NCBI GenBank assembly: GCA_004835665.1
Contig: RBKR01000013.1
Span: 62,001-126,000, forward strand
Direction of reading: 5' to 3'
Source: Phoma sp. XZ068
Taxonomy: Eukaryota > Ascomycota > Dothideomycetes > Pleosporales > Didymellaceae
DNA length: 64,000 nt
The notes beneath the pieces were generated by a model that did not search any database, was not told where the DNA came from, and saw only the letters and a list, made by a program, of their open reading frames with translations. A program made the position numbers and the translations under genes. Of the stretch, positions 9,128-19,896 are shown piece after piece. Each line of letters opens with the position of its first letter. Within the stretch, counting starts at the first letter, position 1.

Positions 9128-10687
9128 GGTTTTGCCCTCTTCCCAATTCCAATGTCTTTGGCTCCTCCAGTTCCATTTCCATGGATATTCGGTTTCTTCA
9201 AAACTGTCAAGCTCGGAGTGAGTTGCAGAATACTAGGCAATGTGGTTCTTTCGCGTTTTTACTCCATTAATGTCCTGTAACTTTTTTGCTGTAGTCACGA
9301 ATCTACTGCCGCTGCATTTTGGGATCATCTAAAAGAAACGCGACGCGCGCATTCCAAGGCTCTCTTTCCACTCGTTTGCCGCTTCTGACCTGAGATGCTC
9401 GTTGATCCGCATGTAAGCATGTCGTGTTATCAAACGAAACTGCATGTTGTCCCATCTATCTCGTTGGAAAGAGATCTTGTACCGGTCTTGGTCGTCCCAA
9501 TCGAATAGCTGCTGAATTAAATCAGCCCAAGTCGGGGAATTTTTCCACGTGCTGCATACCCGCCACGGCTTCAGAATACTGAAATCGCACGAGTAGTAGT
9601 CTCGCAGCAAAGCGTAGCAAATCCCGTTGTTGTAGCGTTCGAGGTCACTTCATTAGTGCGCATGCAAAGCAATAGCATCGCAAGTGAGGACGAAACAAAG
9701 CATACCTGGGATGGGACGACACCTCGTGCTAGACCCACAGCACTACACAATGTGCTTGACAAGAACACCTCTTACAGCTGCGTGACTAATAAGTCGTTTC
9801 AACTCAATATCTTGGAATTCATAAATTGTTAATCGAACATGGTGCAACTGTTAAGGATGTAGTGCTTTTTTATTTCGTTCAGAGCATGCTGTCAAATTTA
9901 GAGGGTATGAAAACTTATAGGACAAGTTACGTGTTCGTTTTGAGACAGCATCTAGAGGCGCACATCGGTGGTGCTTATGCTTCTATGTAGAGATGTGGGA
10001 GTTTTGCAGTAGCAAGAACAGCAGCAAGCACTTTTGTCTTAGTCAAGTCCGTCCTTGGCGAACTCCCTATTGAGACTGTTGGAATGTGCAACTTTGATGC
10101 AGGTACTGCTTATCCACTATTTGTAATGTGCAGTGCTTACACAAGCCTTGCTGTAGTCAACTAGGATGCTGATCCTCGACGGTACTAGACGCGGCTTTGG
10201 GGTTATCGGCGCAACAGGATCACGGGTTGGGAGTTTACAAGCTCATCTCATCTAGCACCCTTTACTCTGCTCTGCGTTCTAGCCATGTGTTGCGATCGCC
10301 AGTACTCGTTTCAAATTCTAATAACGGAACTAGCGCCATACATGTATGTAGGTACCGAGGTAACTACCCCGCACAATGTTCACCACTTTGAACCACAATC
10401 TTTTCCGTATTGGCTACAACTGACTAGCCTAGTCAATTGCTCAGCCTCCTCCTGCAGTACGATTCAGACTTTGTCAGCGGGGCACAGTGGGCCGAGGCGT
10501 CCCTGCTACCTAGTAGCAATCTCACACCGCCGCCTCGGCTGACACTAGCTACCTAGGTAGTCAGCTTATCCCGAACAATGAGGTACTTCAAGTAGCTCTA
10601 TAGACTTTGGCCACTCCTGTCGTTTGTGTCTGTACAACATAGCTTCCTGGCTTCTGACCTAAACATAACATTTCAAGTACACCAGCA
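9128..10687. other. 1.5-kb stretch with one coding-like fragment
   Basis: On the minus strand at about 9329-9640 a frame of roughly 105 codons, rich in W, D, Y and R (for example FDWDDQDRYKISFQRDRWD), reads like protein but has upstream stops and no ATG; it may be a remnant or an exon of an unresolved gene. The rest has only short frames. Just upstream of the serine hydrolase a perfect 12-bp palindrome CTACCTAGGTAG lies at 10549-10560. Confidence 0.35.
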
Positions 10688-11851
10688 ATGGCCACTGTCC
10701 AAGGTAACTGCGATGCGCAGTTTACTGCGCTCAAGGACCTGTTCGCCTCGAAACTCACCGCCGGCGACGAATTGGGCGCTAGCATCGTCGTCAATGTCAA
10801 TGGCACGAACGTTGTAGACATATGGGGTGGCCATGCTGATGCAGAGCACGCGAAGCCCTGGAACCGTGACACGATCACGAATGTGTGGTCTTCGACCAAG
10901 ACCGTCGCTGCATTCGCTGTATTACTAGCCCACGACCGCGGGCTTCTGGATGTCGAACAGCCGGTCGCCAAGTACTGGCCTGAGTTCGCAGCGAATGGCA
11001 AAGAGGCTATTCTTGTCCGTCATTTGCTCTCGCATTCGTCAGGCGTCTCGGGATGGGAGAATCCCCTCTCGCCGGAGCAGCTTGGGGATCTTCCCCACGT
11101 GACATCGCTACTTGCGCAGCAGGCGCCCTGGTGGGAGCCCGGCACAGCAAGCGGCTACCACATGGTGAACTTTGGGCATCTCCTGGGAGAACTTATCAGG
11201 CGCGTCACTGGCAAGTCGATGAAGGAATTTGTTGCCCAGGAGATCGCTGGACCACTGGGTGCCGATTTTCAGATCGGTGCGCGTGAGGAGGACTGGCCTC
11301 GCATCGCGTCTCTGATAGACCCGCCGCCGCTGGACATCGATTTCTCGAAGATGGATCCCAATGCGCCAGCACTGAAGACGTTTGTCAATCCCCCACTTGG
11401 CGCGCCCGTCGCAAAGGAAGATTGGTGGCGCAAAGCGGATATTCCTGGCGCGAATGGGCATTCGAATGCTCGAGGTTTGAACCTGATCCTCTCTGCTATC
11501 TCAAACGGTGGTGTCGTAAACGGCAAACAGATCATCTCTCAAGAGAGCATCGAACTCATTTGGCGTGAACAGACCAACGGTACCGATCTGGTGCTCGGCG
11601 TACCCCTTCGATTTGGTATTGGTTACGGACTAGGAGGTGGCGCTTCAGCACAGTCACTACCTTGGATGCCCACCGAGGATGTGTGTTTCTGGGGAGGTTT
11701 CGGTGGCAGTTTTGAAGTGATGGACCGCCAGCGCCGCGTAACGTTTACCTATGTTATGAATAAGATGGGCGCTGGGATCCTGGGGAACGACAGGACGTCG
11801 CAATATGTTGAGTTGACATGGAAGATCTTGAACCAGGCTGTCAGCTCGTAG
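10688..11851 (+). CDS. Serine beta-lactamase-like / esterase family protein
   Basis: 387-aa single-exon protein of the class C beta-lactamase fold (PF00144-type), which includes esterases and transesterases of the EstB/LovD kind. The nucleophile motif S-x-x-K is S68-S-T-K71 in VWSSTKTVAAF, followed by the expected helix and LLSHSSGVSGW. The Tyr-containing second motif is near Y157 (ASGYHMVNFGHLLGE). Near the C terminus FWGGFGGSFE stands where the HxG/KTG strand is expected. No signal peptide, so probably cytosolic. The true substrate (ester, lactam or polyketide side chain) cannot be read from sequence. The start ATG at 10688 is the first in frame and fits family N termini. Confidence 0.88.
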   Translation: MATVQGNCDAQFTALKDLFASKLTAGDELGASIVVNVNGTNVVDIWGGHADAEHAKPWNRDTITNVWSSTKTVAAFAVLLAHDRGLLDVEQPVAKYWPEFAANGKEAILVRHLLSHSSGVSGWENPLSPEQLGDLPHVTSLLAQQAPWWEPGTASGYHMVNFGHLLGELIRRVTGKSMKEFVAQEIAGPLGADFQIGAREEDWPRIASLIDPPPLDIDFSKMDPNAPALKTFVNPPLGAPVAKEDWWRKADIPGANGHSNARGLNLILSAISNGGVVNGKQIISQESIELIWREQTNGTDLVLGVPLRFGIGYGLGGGASAQSLPWMPTEDVCFWGGFGGSFEVMDRQRRVTFTYVMNKMGAGILGNDRTSQYVELTWKILNQAVSS

Positions 11852-12251
11852 TATTCGTAAACAAGCCTTCGGAGACCATTCTCTGATCTCCGATACAGCA
11901 CTACTTGACCTTTCCATAGATGGGTTTTCCCCAGATGCGTAACAAATGGCTGCTGTCGACTGCCGCTCTTGAGTGTCAAATCTGTCCCACCATCCCGCAT
12001 ACGGCTCAACCTAAAGAGCCAGCTCGTGGTCGAAAGTACGACTCGATGTTCTGGAAGTCAGGGCATCTTGCAACGATTGTTTATCCATCCACCAGCACTG
12101 AAGTTGACGGCGCCGCCCCGCCCTGTAAATTAACAGGATGTCGGAGGAAATGGGTTGCATGACTTCCACGAATCACCGCAGCCGGTCCGAATCGTCCGGC
12201 GGACGGATGTCATGTTTGTTGGAAAACGACACGAGACGTGCAGCGAGAATA

Positions 12252-12260
12252 TATATAATA
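12252..12260 (+). promoter_or_regulatory. Probable TATA box of the GH28 gene
   Basis: TATATAATA lies 73 bp upstream of the ATG at 12325 in otherwise mixed sequence, a usual place for a fungal TATA element. The 11852-12251 stretch before it holds no recognised gene. Confidence 0.5.
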
Positions 12261-12324
12261 CCTCAAAACTCAAGCTTTCGCCGAGACAGTGCCCAGCATT
12301 TTTCCTTAAGGTTACCCCACAAGT

Positions 12325-13668
12325 ATGGCCCGGAGTGCGCTGATCGTGGCGTCCCTTGCCGGTGCAGGCTATGCCGCTATTTGCCAGGTTCCTGGTGGAA
12401 CTAGTGACGACTCTGCTGCCATCAAAGCGGCCTTGACGTCGTGCAACAACGGCGGAACAGTCCTGCTTGACAAGACCTACACCATTGGCTCTCTTCTGCA
12501 GACGACAAGCCTCCAGAATGTCGCAATCGAACTGACCGGCACCATCAACTTGTCAGCTGACATCAGCTACTGGGCCTCGAACGGCTTCCAACTTAACTAC
12601 CAGAAAGCATACGCTGCATGGACTATCGGTGGAAGCAACATTCACATCTACGGTGGAGGAACATATTCCGGCAGCGGGGATACTTGGTACAATGTATGCA
12701 AGGATGGACCAAAGCTACCTGAATCCACGCTAACATCGCATCCGCAGGCTGGAAAGACAGGTCCAATCCCATGGGTGATCTACAACGCCCAGAACGTCCT
12801 CGTCGAAAACATCAAGCAAGTTCAAAGCCCATTCTGGCATAATTTGGTTTACGGGTCGCGCAATGTTACCTTCAGCAACGTTAATCTGCACTCCATTCAG
12901 TCGAATGGCAAGCAAGCACAGAACACCGACGGCTGGGACATCTACCGAAGCGATACCATCAACATCTTGAACAGCAACATCATCAATGGAGACGACTGCG
13001 TTAGTTTCAAGCCCAACACCACCAACGCACTCGTAAAAAATCTGTACTGCCAAGGCTCACACGGCTTCTCCGTCGGATCCCTTGGTCAGTATGCGGGTGT
13101 ACAGGACATAGTCGCCAATGTCCTCGTCAAGAACGTGACCATGGTCAATGCCGAAAATGGAGCCCGCATCAAGGCCTTCGGCGGCAGTGCCAGCTCCACA
13201 TCCACGACTGGGGGGGGAAGTGGCTACGTGAAGAACATCACATTCCAAGACTTCACCGTGCAGAACGTAGACTTACCCATCGTCATCGACCAGTGCTACC
13301 AGACGTCGGCGACTACTTGCGCCAGCTACCCCTCGAAAATCACAATCAGCGACGTCCACTATATCAACGTAACTGGCACAGGTGGTAAGAGCAAGGAAGT
13401 CGTTACTCTGGTCTGCAGCGATGTGTGTCAGGACATCACGGCTTCCGGGACGCGTCTGGTGGGAACGAGTGGCAGCTCGCAATACTTTTGTACAAATATC
13501 GCCAGCACCTCGAGTTTGGACTTTCCCTGTAGTTCTGCGGGAGCTGTCGTGTCTGGTACGGGAACGACAACTAAATCGTCGAAGACCACGAGTACTTCGA
13601 TAAAAGCCAAGTCCACTGCGTCTAAAACTTCCAAGACTACTACGAGCAAGGCGAAATCTACGGCCTAA
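12325..13668 (+). CDS. Secreted GH28 pectinase (exo-polygalacturonase / xylogalacturonan hydrolase type)
   Basis: Two exons, 12325-12693 and 12748-13668, give 429 aa. Hydrolyses alpha-galacturonosyl linkages in plant pectin, outside the cell. A signal peptide covers residues 1-18 (hydrophobic ASLAGAGYAA). GH28 catalytic motifs are NTDGWD (N182, D184), NGDDCVSFKPN (D205, D206), GSHGFSVGSLG (H228) and ARIKAF (R263, K265). The form of these motifs resembles exo-acting or xylogalacturonan-type enzymes more than classical endo-polygalacturonases. The C-terminal tail is rich in S, T and K, likely O-glycosylated. The 54-nt intron has GTATGC, a CTAAC branch and CAG, keeps the frame and lacks a stop, so the unspliced reading would add 18 residues; removing it restores the family alignment. 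Confidence 0.9.
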   Translation: MARSALIVASLAGAGYAAICQVPGGTSDDSAAIKAALTSCNNGGTVLLDKTYTIGSLLQTTSLQNVAIELTGTINLSADISYWASNGFQLNYQKAYAAWTIGGSNIHIYGGGTYSGSGDTWYNVCKDGPKLPESTLTSHPQAGKTGPIPWVIYNAQNVLVENIKQVQSPFWHNLVYGSRNVTFSNVNLHSIQSNGKQAQNTDGWDIYRSDTINILNSNIINGDDCVSFKPNTTNALVKNLYCQGSHGFSVGSLGQYAGVQDIVANVLVKNVTMVNAENGARIKAFGGSASSTSTTGGGSGYVKNITFQDFTVQNVDLPIVIDQCYQTSATTCASYPSKITISDVHYINVTGTGGKSKEVVTLVCSDVCQDITASGTRLVGTSGSSQYFCTNIASTSSLDFPCSSAGAVVSGTGTTTKSSKTTSTSIKAKSTASKTSKTTTSKAKSTA

Positions 13669-14003
13669 AAACATGCTTCGGATTCTAGTACAGGGGATAA
13701 AATATGCAGCTTGTGATTGCGTGGTGGCTTGGAGAAGACGTTGTCACGAGTTTCACACAAGTCGACAACTATTTCGCGAATGAGATTGAATTCTCTTCTC
13801 CCATGATGATTTAACCGAATCTCCACCCTCGGAATATTAGTATTAGATGATACTAAGTTTCTAGCTTTCTTAAAACGCTAAGTTTACTAGGAAGTTACTT
13901 TAGATCCTAAGGGAAATGATACAATGTTGAAACTATAAGACAACATACACAGATTACTATTGTGGAAGATAGATTCCTATTTTCTGGTTGGACCTGAAGC
14001 ATT
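13669..14003. other. Convergent intergenic region
   Basis: 3' sides of the GH28 gene and the minus-strand GFA gene. Mildly AT-rich around 13840-13980, with nothing recognisable. Confidence 0.5.
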
Positions 14004-14642
14004 CTACAGAATTCCCTCAATGTCTGAAGCCTTATGCATTCCTGTCGCTTGAGCTGTACCTTCTATCGGCACCAACCAACCAACCCTCCTCTCTATGAAC
14101 TGTTCCACCTGAGGCCGTAACTTGGTTTCCGCCAGAGCAAGATCATCAACCGTGCCAGTGCGCAAGATCGTCATCTGAGGAAAGCGAGCGCCACGGCGAT
14201 ACATGAGAGTCCCACATGTCTTGCAAAAGTAGTTCGTCATTGGTGCGTTCGCACGTACTGTTTCGATCTCGCTGAACGTGGCGAGGTTGTCCTCACCGCG
14301 GACATGCTTGAGATGTGAGTCTGCCACGGTAATGTTAGATTGGTAAAACGCGGATCCAATCTTGCGGCAGTCGATGCAATGACAAACATGACGGTTTACG
14401 AGGCCGGGTTTCTGAAGTGGCTAACAATGGTAATTAGCTCAGGGCCTTAAGGTGAAAATTTGGAAGAAGACAAGGAGAGAGGTCGGAATCATCCGAACCT
14501 CCGACAAACTCAACACTGATCCACTCACCAGAACTAATTGCACAGATCCACAGAAGCAGGTGGCAGTGGCTTCGTTCTCGGTAGACCATCCATTGTTGGA
14601 CAAATTGACTAAAGGGAAGCCACGATTGTCGAAGGGGGCCAT
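14004..14642 (-). CDS. GFA-domain (glutathione-dependent formaldehyde-activating-like) zinc protein
   Basis: Two exons, 14642-14529 and 14411-14004, joined across a 117-nt intron (GTGAGT...CAG), give 173 aa. The zinc-binding cysteines of the Mss4-like GFA fold are present: CFCGSVQ in exon 1, then CHCIDCRKIGSAFYQ and CKTCGTLMY in exon 2. Family members bind zinc and are annotated as glutathione-dependent formaldehyde-activating enzymes or centromere protein V-like proteins, though the reaction is proven for very few. No signal peptide; probably cytosolic. Start ATG at 14642 is the one directly before conserved sequence; upstream frame sequence looks like leader. Intron position was chosen so that CxC and CxxC motifs follow in register. 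Confidence 0.85.
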
Positions 14643-16404
14643 GGCTGCGTGTCGATGATTGGTTTCCACTACTTCAATACCACAAGAAAAACAGAGAATA
14701 AAAAGAGAACGGAGCAGACAAAAGATGGAATCGCTGGGGTGAAACACGGTGTGTAGGTGTGAGTTCTTTGTAGGGGAAAGTCCAAGCTTATGTAGTAATC
14801 GTTCTCTGGACTTCGCCTTGCGAGTAGAATCTATAATAATCCCCAATTTTCATTCAATCGATAATCTAATCCTAGATTGTTTGGTGTCTCGATAGCGTCG
14901 GTTATGTCGCCTATCTCGCCTATGAATCGCTTGAAGTTGGCTTGTAAATTGATTGACTGTAGCAATTCCCCATGCCGCATGACGACATACTCAGGACAAA
15001 ATCGCGCGACCGTTGGGTTGACGCAAGTCCGACTATGCAGATGTCGATTAGCGTGCATGCCCGGACCGCCGTAGCACCTAGGTACGGAAGTTCAGACCCA
15101 CGGACCCGTTGGCGTGGCGCATCAGCGTATTCTGATTCCCGTTGACGGCTATGCCAACCTAGTGCGACTTGTCCGTGAGGACCATATTCAGGGCCTCAGT
15201 GGTGGTCCTAGCGAGTACAAAGATGATGGAGAGGACTTTACCAAGATGAACGGCGTCAGGGTGCCTATATCGTATCTTGGGCCAGGATCGTATGGGAATT
15301 TGGACAGTGATTGCACATGGGAGAGATATGTCCAAGCCTGGGGGGACTATGGAGTGTCCAGCTGACAGTAGAGCCCAAAGAGCTGAAGATCTCAGTACAT
15401 GACGATTCGATTCGGTGGAAGCACGATTGTAGGGAAACACTTCTCAAACCAACAGATTGCAAGATTTTCGCCCTCTTATTGATGTCTTCACCTCGAAGCG
15501 CTTTCTCGTTCATTCTCGTAAATCTTTCTCACCAGCTGTTGAGCCCAAAAGCTTCCACTAGTATCATAACTGAGCCTGCTCAAAATTCATATTAATGTCT
15601 GATCTGCTCTTTGAGTCGTGACTCATTTCATATCGAATTGACAACGCGGACTACGATATCTTTTGTGCAGCTAACATGATGGCCATGATCCTTATGGACA
15701 GAATTGCAGTCTTCCAGTCAGGCCCGGAATACGTGCCCATCGCTGTGAGGCCTCCATTACTGGTGTTGATGCAACCAGGAAACGCAACAGGATGAGAATT
15801 TCATGTTTCATGAGGCTAGTGCTATGGCGTAAGCACGTACTAAAGAACGCACGTGATCGATTAGAATCAAAAGATATGGAGCGGCGCCGCGTATCTCTAC
15901 TCAATCCTTGGGACACGGAAAATTACTGTCTAGCGTTCATTGGCTCTGCCGAGTACGTGGTGTGGTGCAAAAGGTCCTCTCTTCCTATGAGCAGCCAACG
16001 ATTCAAACTTGTTTTCGTGTTACGTCCAACACTATTTCCAATTGACAAACAATGTTACTTTGACTTGGCATTATCCATATATCGTTAGCTTGTATCCTAT
16101 AAATAGATCTTGGCTGCCTTAAATTCTTCTACCCCTTTAATGGATCAGTTTAGAATTCGTTCCATCCATTCCTAAGTGATTATCACAATAGTTTCCTCGT
16201 GTCGGTTCGGCGCGACGAAATCTTTTCACGTACTCGGACCTTGGGCTTCAAGGAGACAGAAAGTACGGCCACCCTTTCACAAACCGCCAAAGAGGCTGCC
16301 ACGGCTCGACAAGAACAAAAAGTTGAACGTCACTACAACTGCTACTTGCTTCGCCTGAACAACTGTCTGAGCAGCCTGCCGCTCTTGTCGAACCAATCAG
16401 TAAA
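14643..16404. other. 1.76-kb intergenic region, no gene identified
   Basis: Contains the promoter of the GFA gene and the upstream region of the small membrane protein. A plus-strand frame at 15114-15365 (with MNGVRVPISYLGPGSYGN) looks mildly coding but matches nothing I know and has no clear partners. Other frames are short. Confidence 0.35.
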
Positions 16405-16944
16405 ATGGCCGCTACTACGACATACCACGACGCAACCCCTACGCCTCATTATCACAGCCACTACCTCCGCCAAATTCCCCACTATCGATCCTGTATACCC
16501 AGCATTGCCCGTTCATGCAACTTCGTTGCTGCACCGCTCTCCCTCCGCCTGCGACGCATTGCCTTTTTGTGCATCATCTGCTTGCGCGTCATTGAAACTC
16601 TCCTGTTCACTTTTGTATTTTACATGCGAAAGCCCGCCTGGCTGTTTCCGGGAGTCTTGCTCACGCTCGTGGTTTTTTCATTTGTTGCATGGAACCTGCA
16701 TTTGATTGTGGAAGCGGAGGGAGAGCGGCGAGTGTTTGGGGTGACGATCCCAAATAGGGCGTTCAGCGTGTTCTTGTGGCTGATGGTTGCTGTGCATGTC
16801 GTCTTGGTCGGGTTGGAGGTCACTGGGCTGTCGTGGTTTATTGATGGAACGACGAAAACCTGGCTATTTTGGTTTTTGGTTATTGGTCTGGTTGCTTGGG
16901 TTGCTGCCAGGGAGCCGGAGGAAGGCAATGTGAGTCTGGCGTAG
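16405..16944 (+). CDS. Small four-helix membrane protein, function unknown
   Basis: 179 aa. The N-terminal 45 residues are polar with many H and T. Four hydrophobic segments follow at about 50-72, 79-101, 117-139 and 149-167, separated by short loops (GERRVFGVTIPNR between helices 2 and 3), and an acidic tail ends the protein. The pattern resembles the MARVEL-like or general four-TM proteins of ascomycetes, but no diagnostic motif is visible. The codon pattern and regular helices argue for a real gene. An additional upstream exon cannot be excluded. Likely located in the plasma membrane or an internal membrane. Confidence 0.6.
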   Translation: MAATTTYHDATPTPHYHSHYLRQIPHYRSCIPSIARSCNFVAAPLSLRLRRIAFLCIICLRVIETLLFTFVFYMRKPAWLFPGVLLTLVVFSFVAWNLHLIVEAEGERRVFGVTIPNRAFSVFLWLMVAVHVVLVGLEVTGLSWFIDGTTKTWLFWFLVIGLVAWVAAREPEEGNVSLA

Positions 16945-17465
16945 CCGAAACTTGTGTGAGCAGTGGATCCTTTTTGTCTGTCCTTCCTGACAGCTCTGTT
17001 AAAATCATCTTTGGGGCCGTTCATCACGTCCACAAGTCTCTGGAAGTCCCTTAGTCGCTGTACAGTTCAGACTTCGATGAACCATAAAGTCTCATGTGAT
17101 AGCTGCCAAGTCCCTGGGGCTATCGGACTCTTGCGTAAGGAGAAGATGTTACAGAGAAACCTTTGCGCCACTATGAATTGCTGTTGTCTATGGTTTGCTT
17201 AAGGCCAAATCTACAGGGAACTTTTCTGAGAATTTATGCCCGCGTCTGTAGCTGACATGACTAGTGTGAGAAAAGGACTCTTCTTGGGTCGAGATATCGT
17301 CTCGGTGCGTCCCATTTGTTAGGTACACTGCACAGTCCACGGGATATTTATAGCATCACTAATTCGCCTTTGATACTACTCTAGTTCTCCTATCCTCAAC
17401 GGCCCCTTGCTTTACGTTGTCAAACTTCTTCAGATATATTCGGACGCCGTGGTCGCGCACGCAAC
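16945..17465. other. Convergent intergenic region
   Basis: Between the 3' ends of the small membrane protein and the minus-strand sugar transporter. No open frame looks coding and no repeat was seen. Confidence 0.5.
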
Positions 17466-19182
17466 CTAGTGGCCAACCGCAATATTGGCGGCACTCTTGA
17501 CGAGCGCACCGGCGGCCTTGCGCTCCTGCCTCCTGTTCCTCGCGAAGGAAACCATTTTGAACATAGACTGATCGAAGACCTGCGATGTCTCGTCGATCGT
17601 GAGACCTGAGACCTCGGGGTAGAAGAAGACGATCAAAACCCAACCGATGAAGCAGATGGCAGCATAGAATCCAAACGTACCAGATGGGGTGAGTGAGTGC
17701 ATCTGCGTCAGAAAGGTGGAAGAGACAATGACGTTAGATCCCCAGCATGAGCAAGTGAGAAACATTGTGCCCATGGCGCGAACATCCTGACTGAAGAAGT
17801 CGGTACTCATCCAAGCCGTGTTCCCGACAGAGACGCCGTAGGTGATGACAAAGAAAATGATGAACACTAAAACGACAATGGCAGCGGTCGATATTGTCTT
17901 TTGCTCTAGCTCGAGCGTCGAAGTGTTCACAGGGATCCAGTGGAAAGCGACCGCAACAGATAGTAGGCCAACAGACATACCCCAAGCAGTCGAAACAAGA
18001 ATTTTGCGACGGCCCCAGGGATCGGCAAACATGGCATTGATGAACGTCATGACGAAGTTTGTGCCAGCAACGACGAGACCAACAGCGGTGGGGTTGGAGA
18101 ATCCAACCAGAGCGAAGAGGGTGGAAGAGTAGTACATCAAGGTGTTGAAACCAGACATCTGCGAGATTACCATAAGTCCGCAAGCAACTACCAGAGCGCG
18201 AAAGTGCCTAGGGTTTGTGTGAAGCTCCTTAATGATCTGCCAGCGTGTTTTGCCCTCGGCTGCATGCTCAGCTTCTGCCATGGACATCTTGATGAGCTTA
18301 ATTTTGTTCTGGACCTGTTCCGGAGTGGCTTTGTGGAAGACTCGATGGAATACTGCTGCGGCTTCGTCCTCACGACCCTTCACAATAAGTTGGCGAGGCG
18401 ACTCAGGGCAGAATGGGAGGAGGCAAGCCAGGATGATTGAAGGAACGCCTCCGAGGCCAACCATGTATCTCCAGCCATGAGGAACGTAGGCAAAGCCGGC
18501 ACCGAGCCCGTAGGACAGTACTTGTCCACCGGTAATACTCATATTATTGAGACCCTGATACAATCAGCTTGTATTCTCACCCTGTAGCCGCGAATGCTTA
18601 CAATCATACGACCGCGGTACTTCGTGGGAGCGATCTCTGCGATATAGAGCGGAGCAATCATAGCAGCGCTGCCGACACCAAAACCGACTATCAGGCGGCC
18701 GACACACATCTGAGCAAACGAGTAGGCGGCAGCTTGGACCAAAGCACCAAGGGTGAAGAGGACGCAACCAATGTAGATACCAGTCTTGCGACCAAACCTG
18801 TCCGCGTAGACGCCAGCAAGAATGGCACCAAAGAAGGCACCACCGGAGCAGAGGGATGTGATAGCCTCTTTCTCCTGGTTGTTCATCAATCGGCCGTCCA
18901 GGTCTTTTCCGAGGTAAACGAGGACTGCAGAGACTGCAATCATCAGTACATTTTATTCAGGGAGGAGTAGTTCAAGAACATACTAATGCCAGTATCGTAA
19001 CCAAAGAGAGCACCAGCGACTGAGCACGTAATAGTGACCAGCCAGACGAAGCGAGAGACCGGAGTCTGCTCAATGGCATCAAGCTCTGCAACAGCAAGAG
19101 CGGCCTCATCGCCACCTTGCTCAAGCACATTTTCTTTAAAGTAAACCTCGGAGGTCTCCTTCTCAAAAAGTACGGGGGCCAT
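17466..19182 (-). CDS. MFS sugar transporter, myo-inositol transporter type
   Basis: Three exons, 19182-18984, 18933-18602 and 18554-17466, with introns of 50 and 47 nt, give 539 aa. The proton-coupled symporter sits in the plasma membrane with 12 helices. Family signatures are GYDTGI at the end of exon 1 continuing as ISAVLVYLG, DRFGRK, the APTKYRGRM stretch, PESPRQL after helix 6, DPWGRRK, and FFYPEVSGLTIDE at the end. The wording SAMxAPLYIAEIAPTKYRGR and the SITGGQVLSYG block match fungal myo-inositol (ITR-like) transporters better than hexose carriers. Substrate is therefore inferred. Splice sites were fixed by restoring these blocks. Its upstream region carries three copies of a GC-rich element (19577-19724). 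Confidence 0.87.
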
Positions 19183-19896
19183 GGTACTGGTTGTAGTAGA
19201 ATCGGTGGAAGTGGGGAATGATGGTCATGAAGCTTGAGCCACGTGCTTAGCGAAGTGATCCGATGATCTGGGGAAACAAAATCTGGGGTAGATGTGGGCC
19301 TTTTGTAGATCTTAGGTTTGCTGGGGGCGATCTAGACGTGAGCGAGGCAGTTGGTGGTTGCAACGGAGTTGCCTACCACATTGTAGTCGTACAATCGGAG
19401 CTCGGCCTATGCAGGAACGATCGATGTGCGGTTGGGATCTACCTAACCCCAAAAGACCCAGGTTCCCTCAAGCACGGAATCCGTGCCTTCAGATACGCGG
19501 GACCTGGGTTAACTTGTAACAGCTTCACGGTAAATGTGTCCGTTGCCTCACATGCGTGCGGGGACAGCTTCGCTAGGAATGCGGGGATAGATTCCCTGGA
19601 GTACAGTCGCGCGGTGCAGCTTCGCGTGGCTTGGTTGTGGTCATGAATGCGGGGATATGAATCCCTTCCATAACGTGGGCTAGCTTCTTCTAGCACGCAC
19701 TCGAATGCGGGGATATTTTTCCCGCCCTTAACCAGGCAATAAAGGACGCCATGCGGAAAACAGCACCAAATCCTAGCTTATCGGGTGACTCCCATCGTAA
19801 TCAATGCGAAAAAAAACACCAAAAGTGGCCTCACCTGCAATCTAACGAAGATGAACATAGATGGACTTGCTATGCGCCATATGTTTGCATTTCATA
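19183..19896. other. Upstream region of the sugar transporter
   Basis: 714 bp between the transporter start (minus strand) and the 3' end of the next gene, which is also on the minus strand, so all of this is transporter promoter or 3' flank. No coding frame. It holds the repeated element listed separately. Confidence 0.5.
19577..19724 (+). promoter_or_regulatory. Triple GAATGCGGGGATA element in the transporter promoter
   Basis: GAATGCGGGGATA occurs exactly three times, at 19577-19589, 19645-19657 and 19703-19715, about 395 to 535 bp upstream of the transporter ATG. Each copy is followed within 4-5 bases by TCCC, so each site reads as a GGGGA...TCCC inverted pair. The GCGGGG core fits the CreA carbon-repressor consensus SYGGRG, but the extended identity suggests a more specific factor. 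The role is inferred from position and repetition only. Confidence 0.5.
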
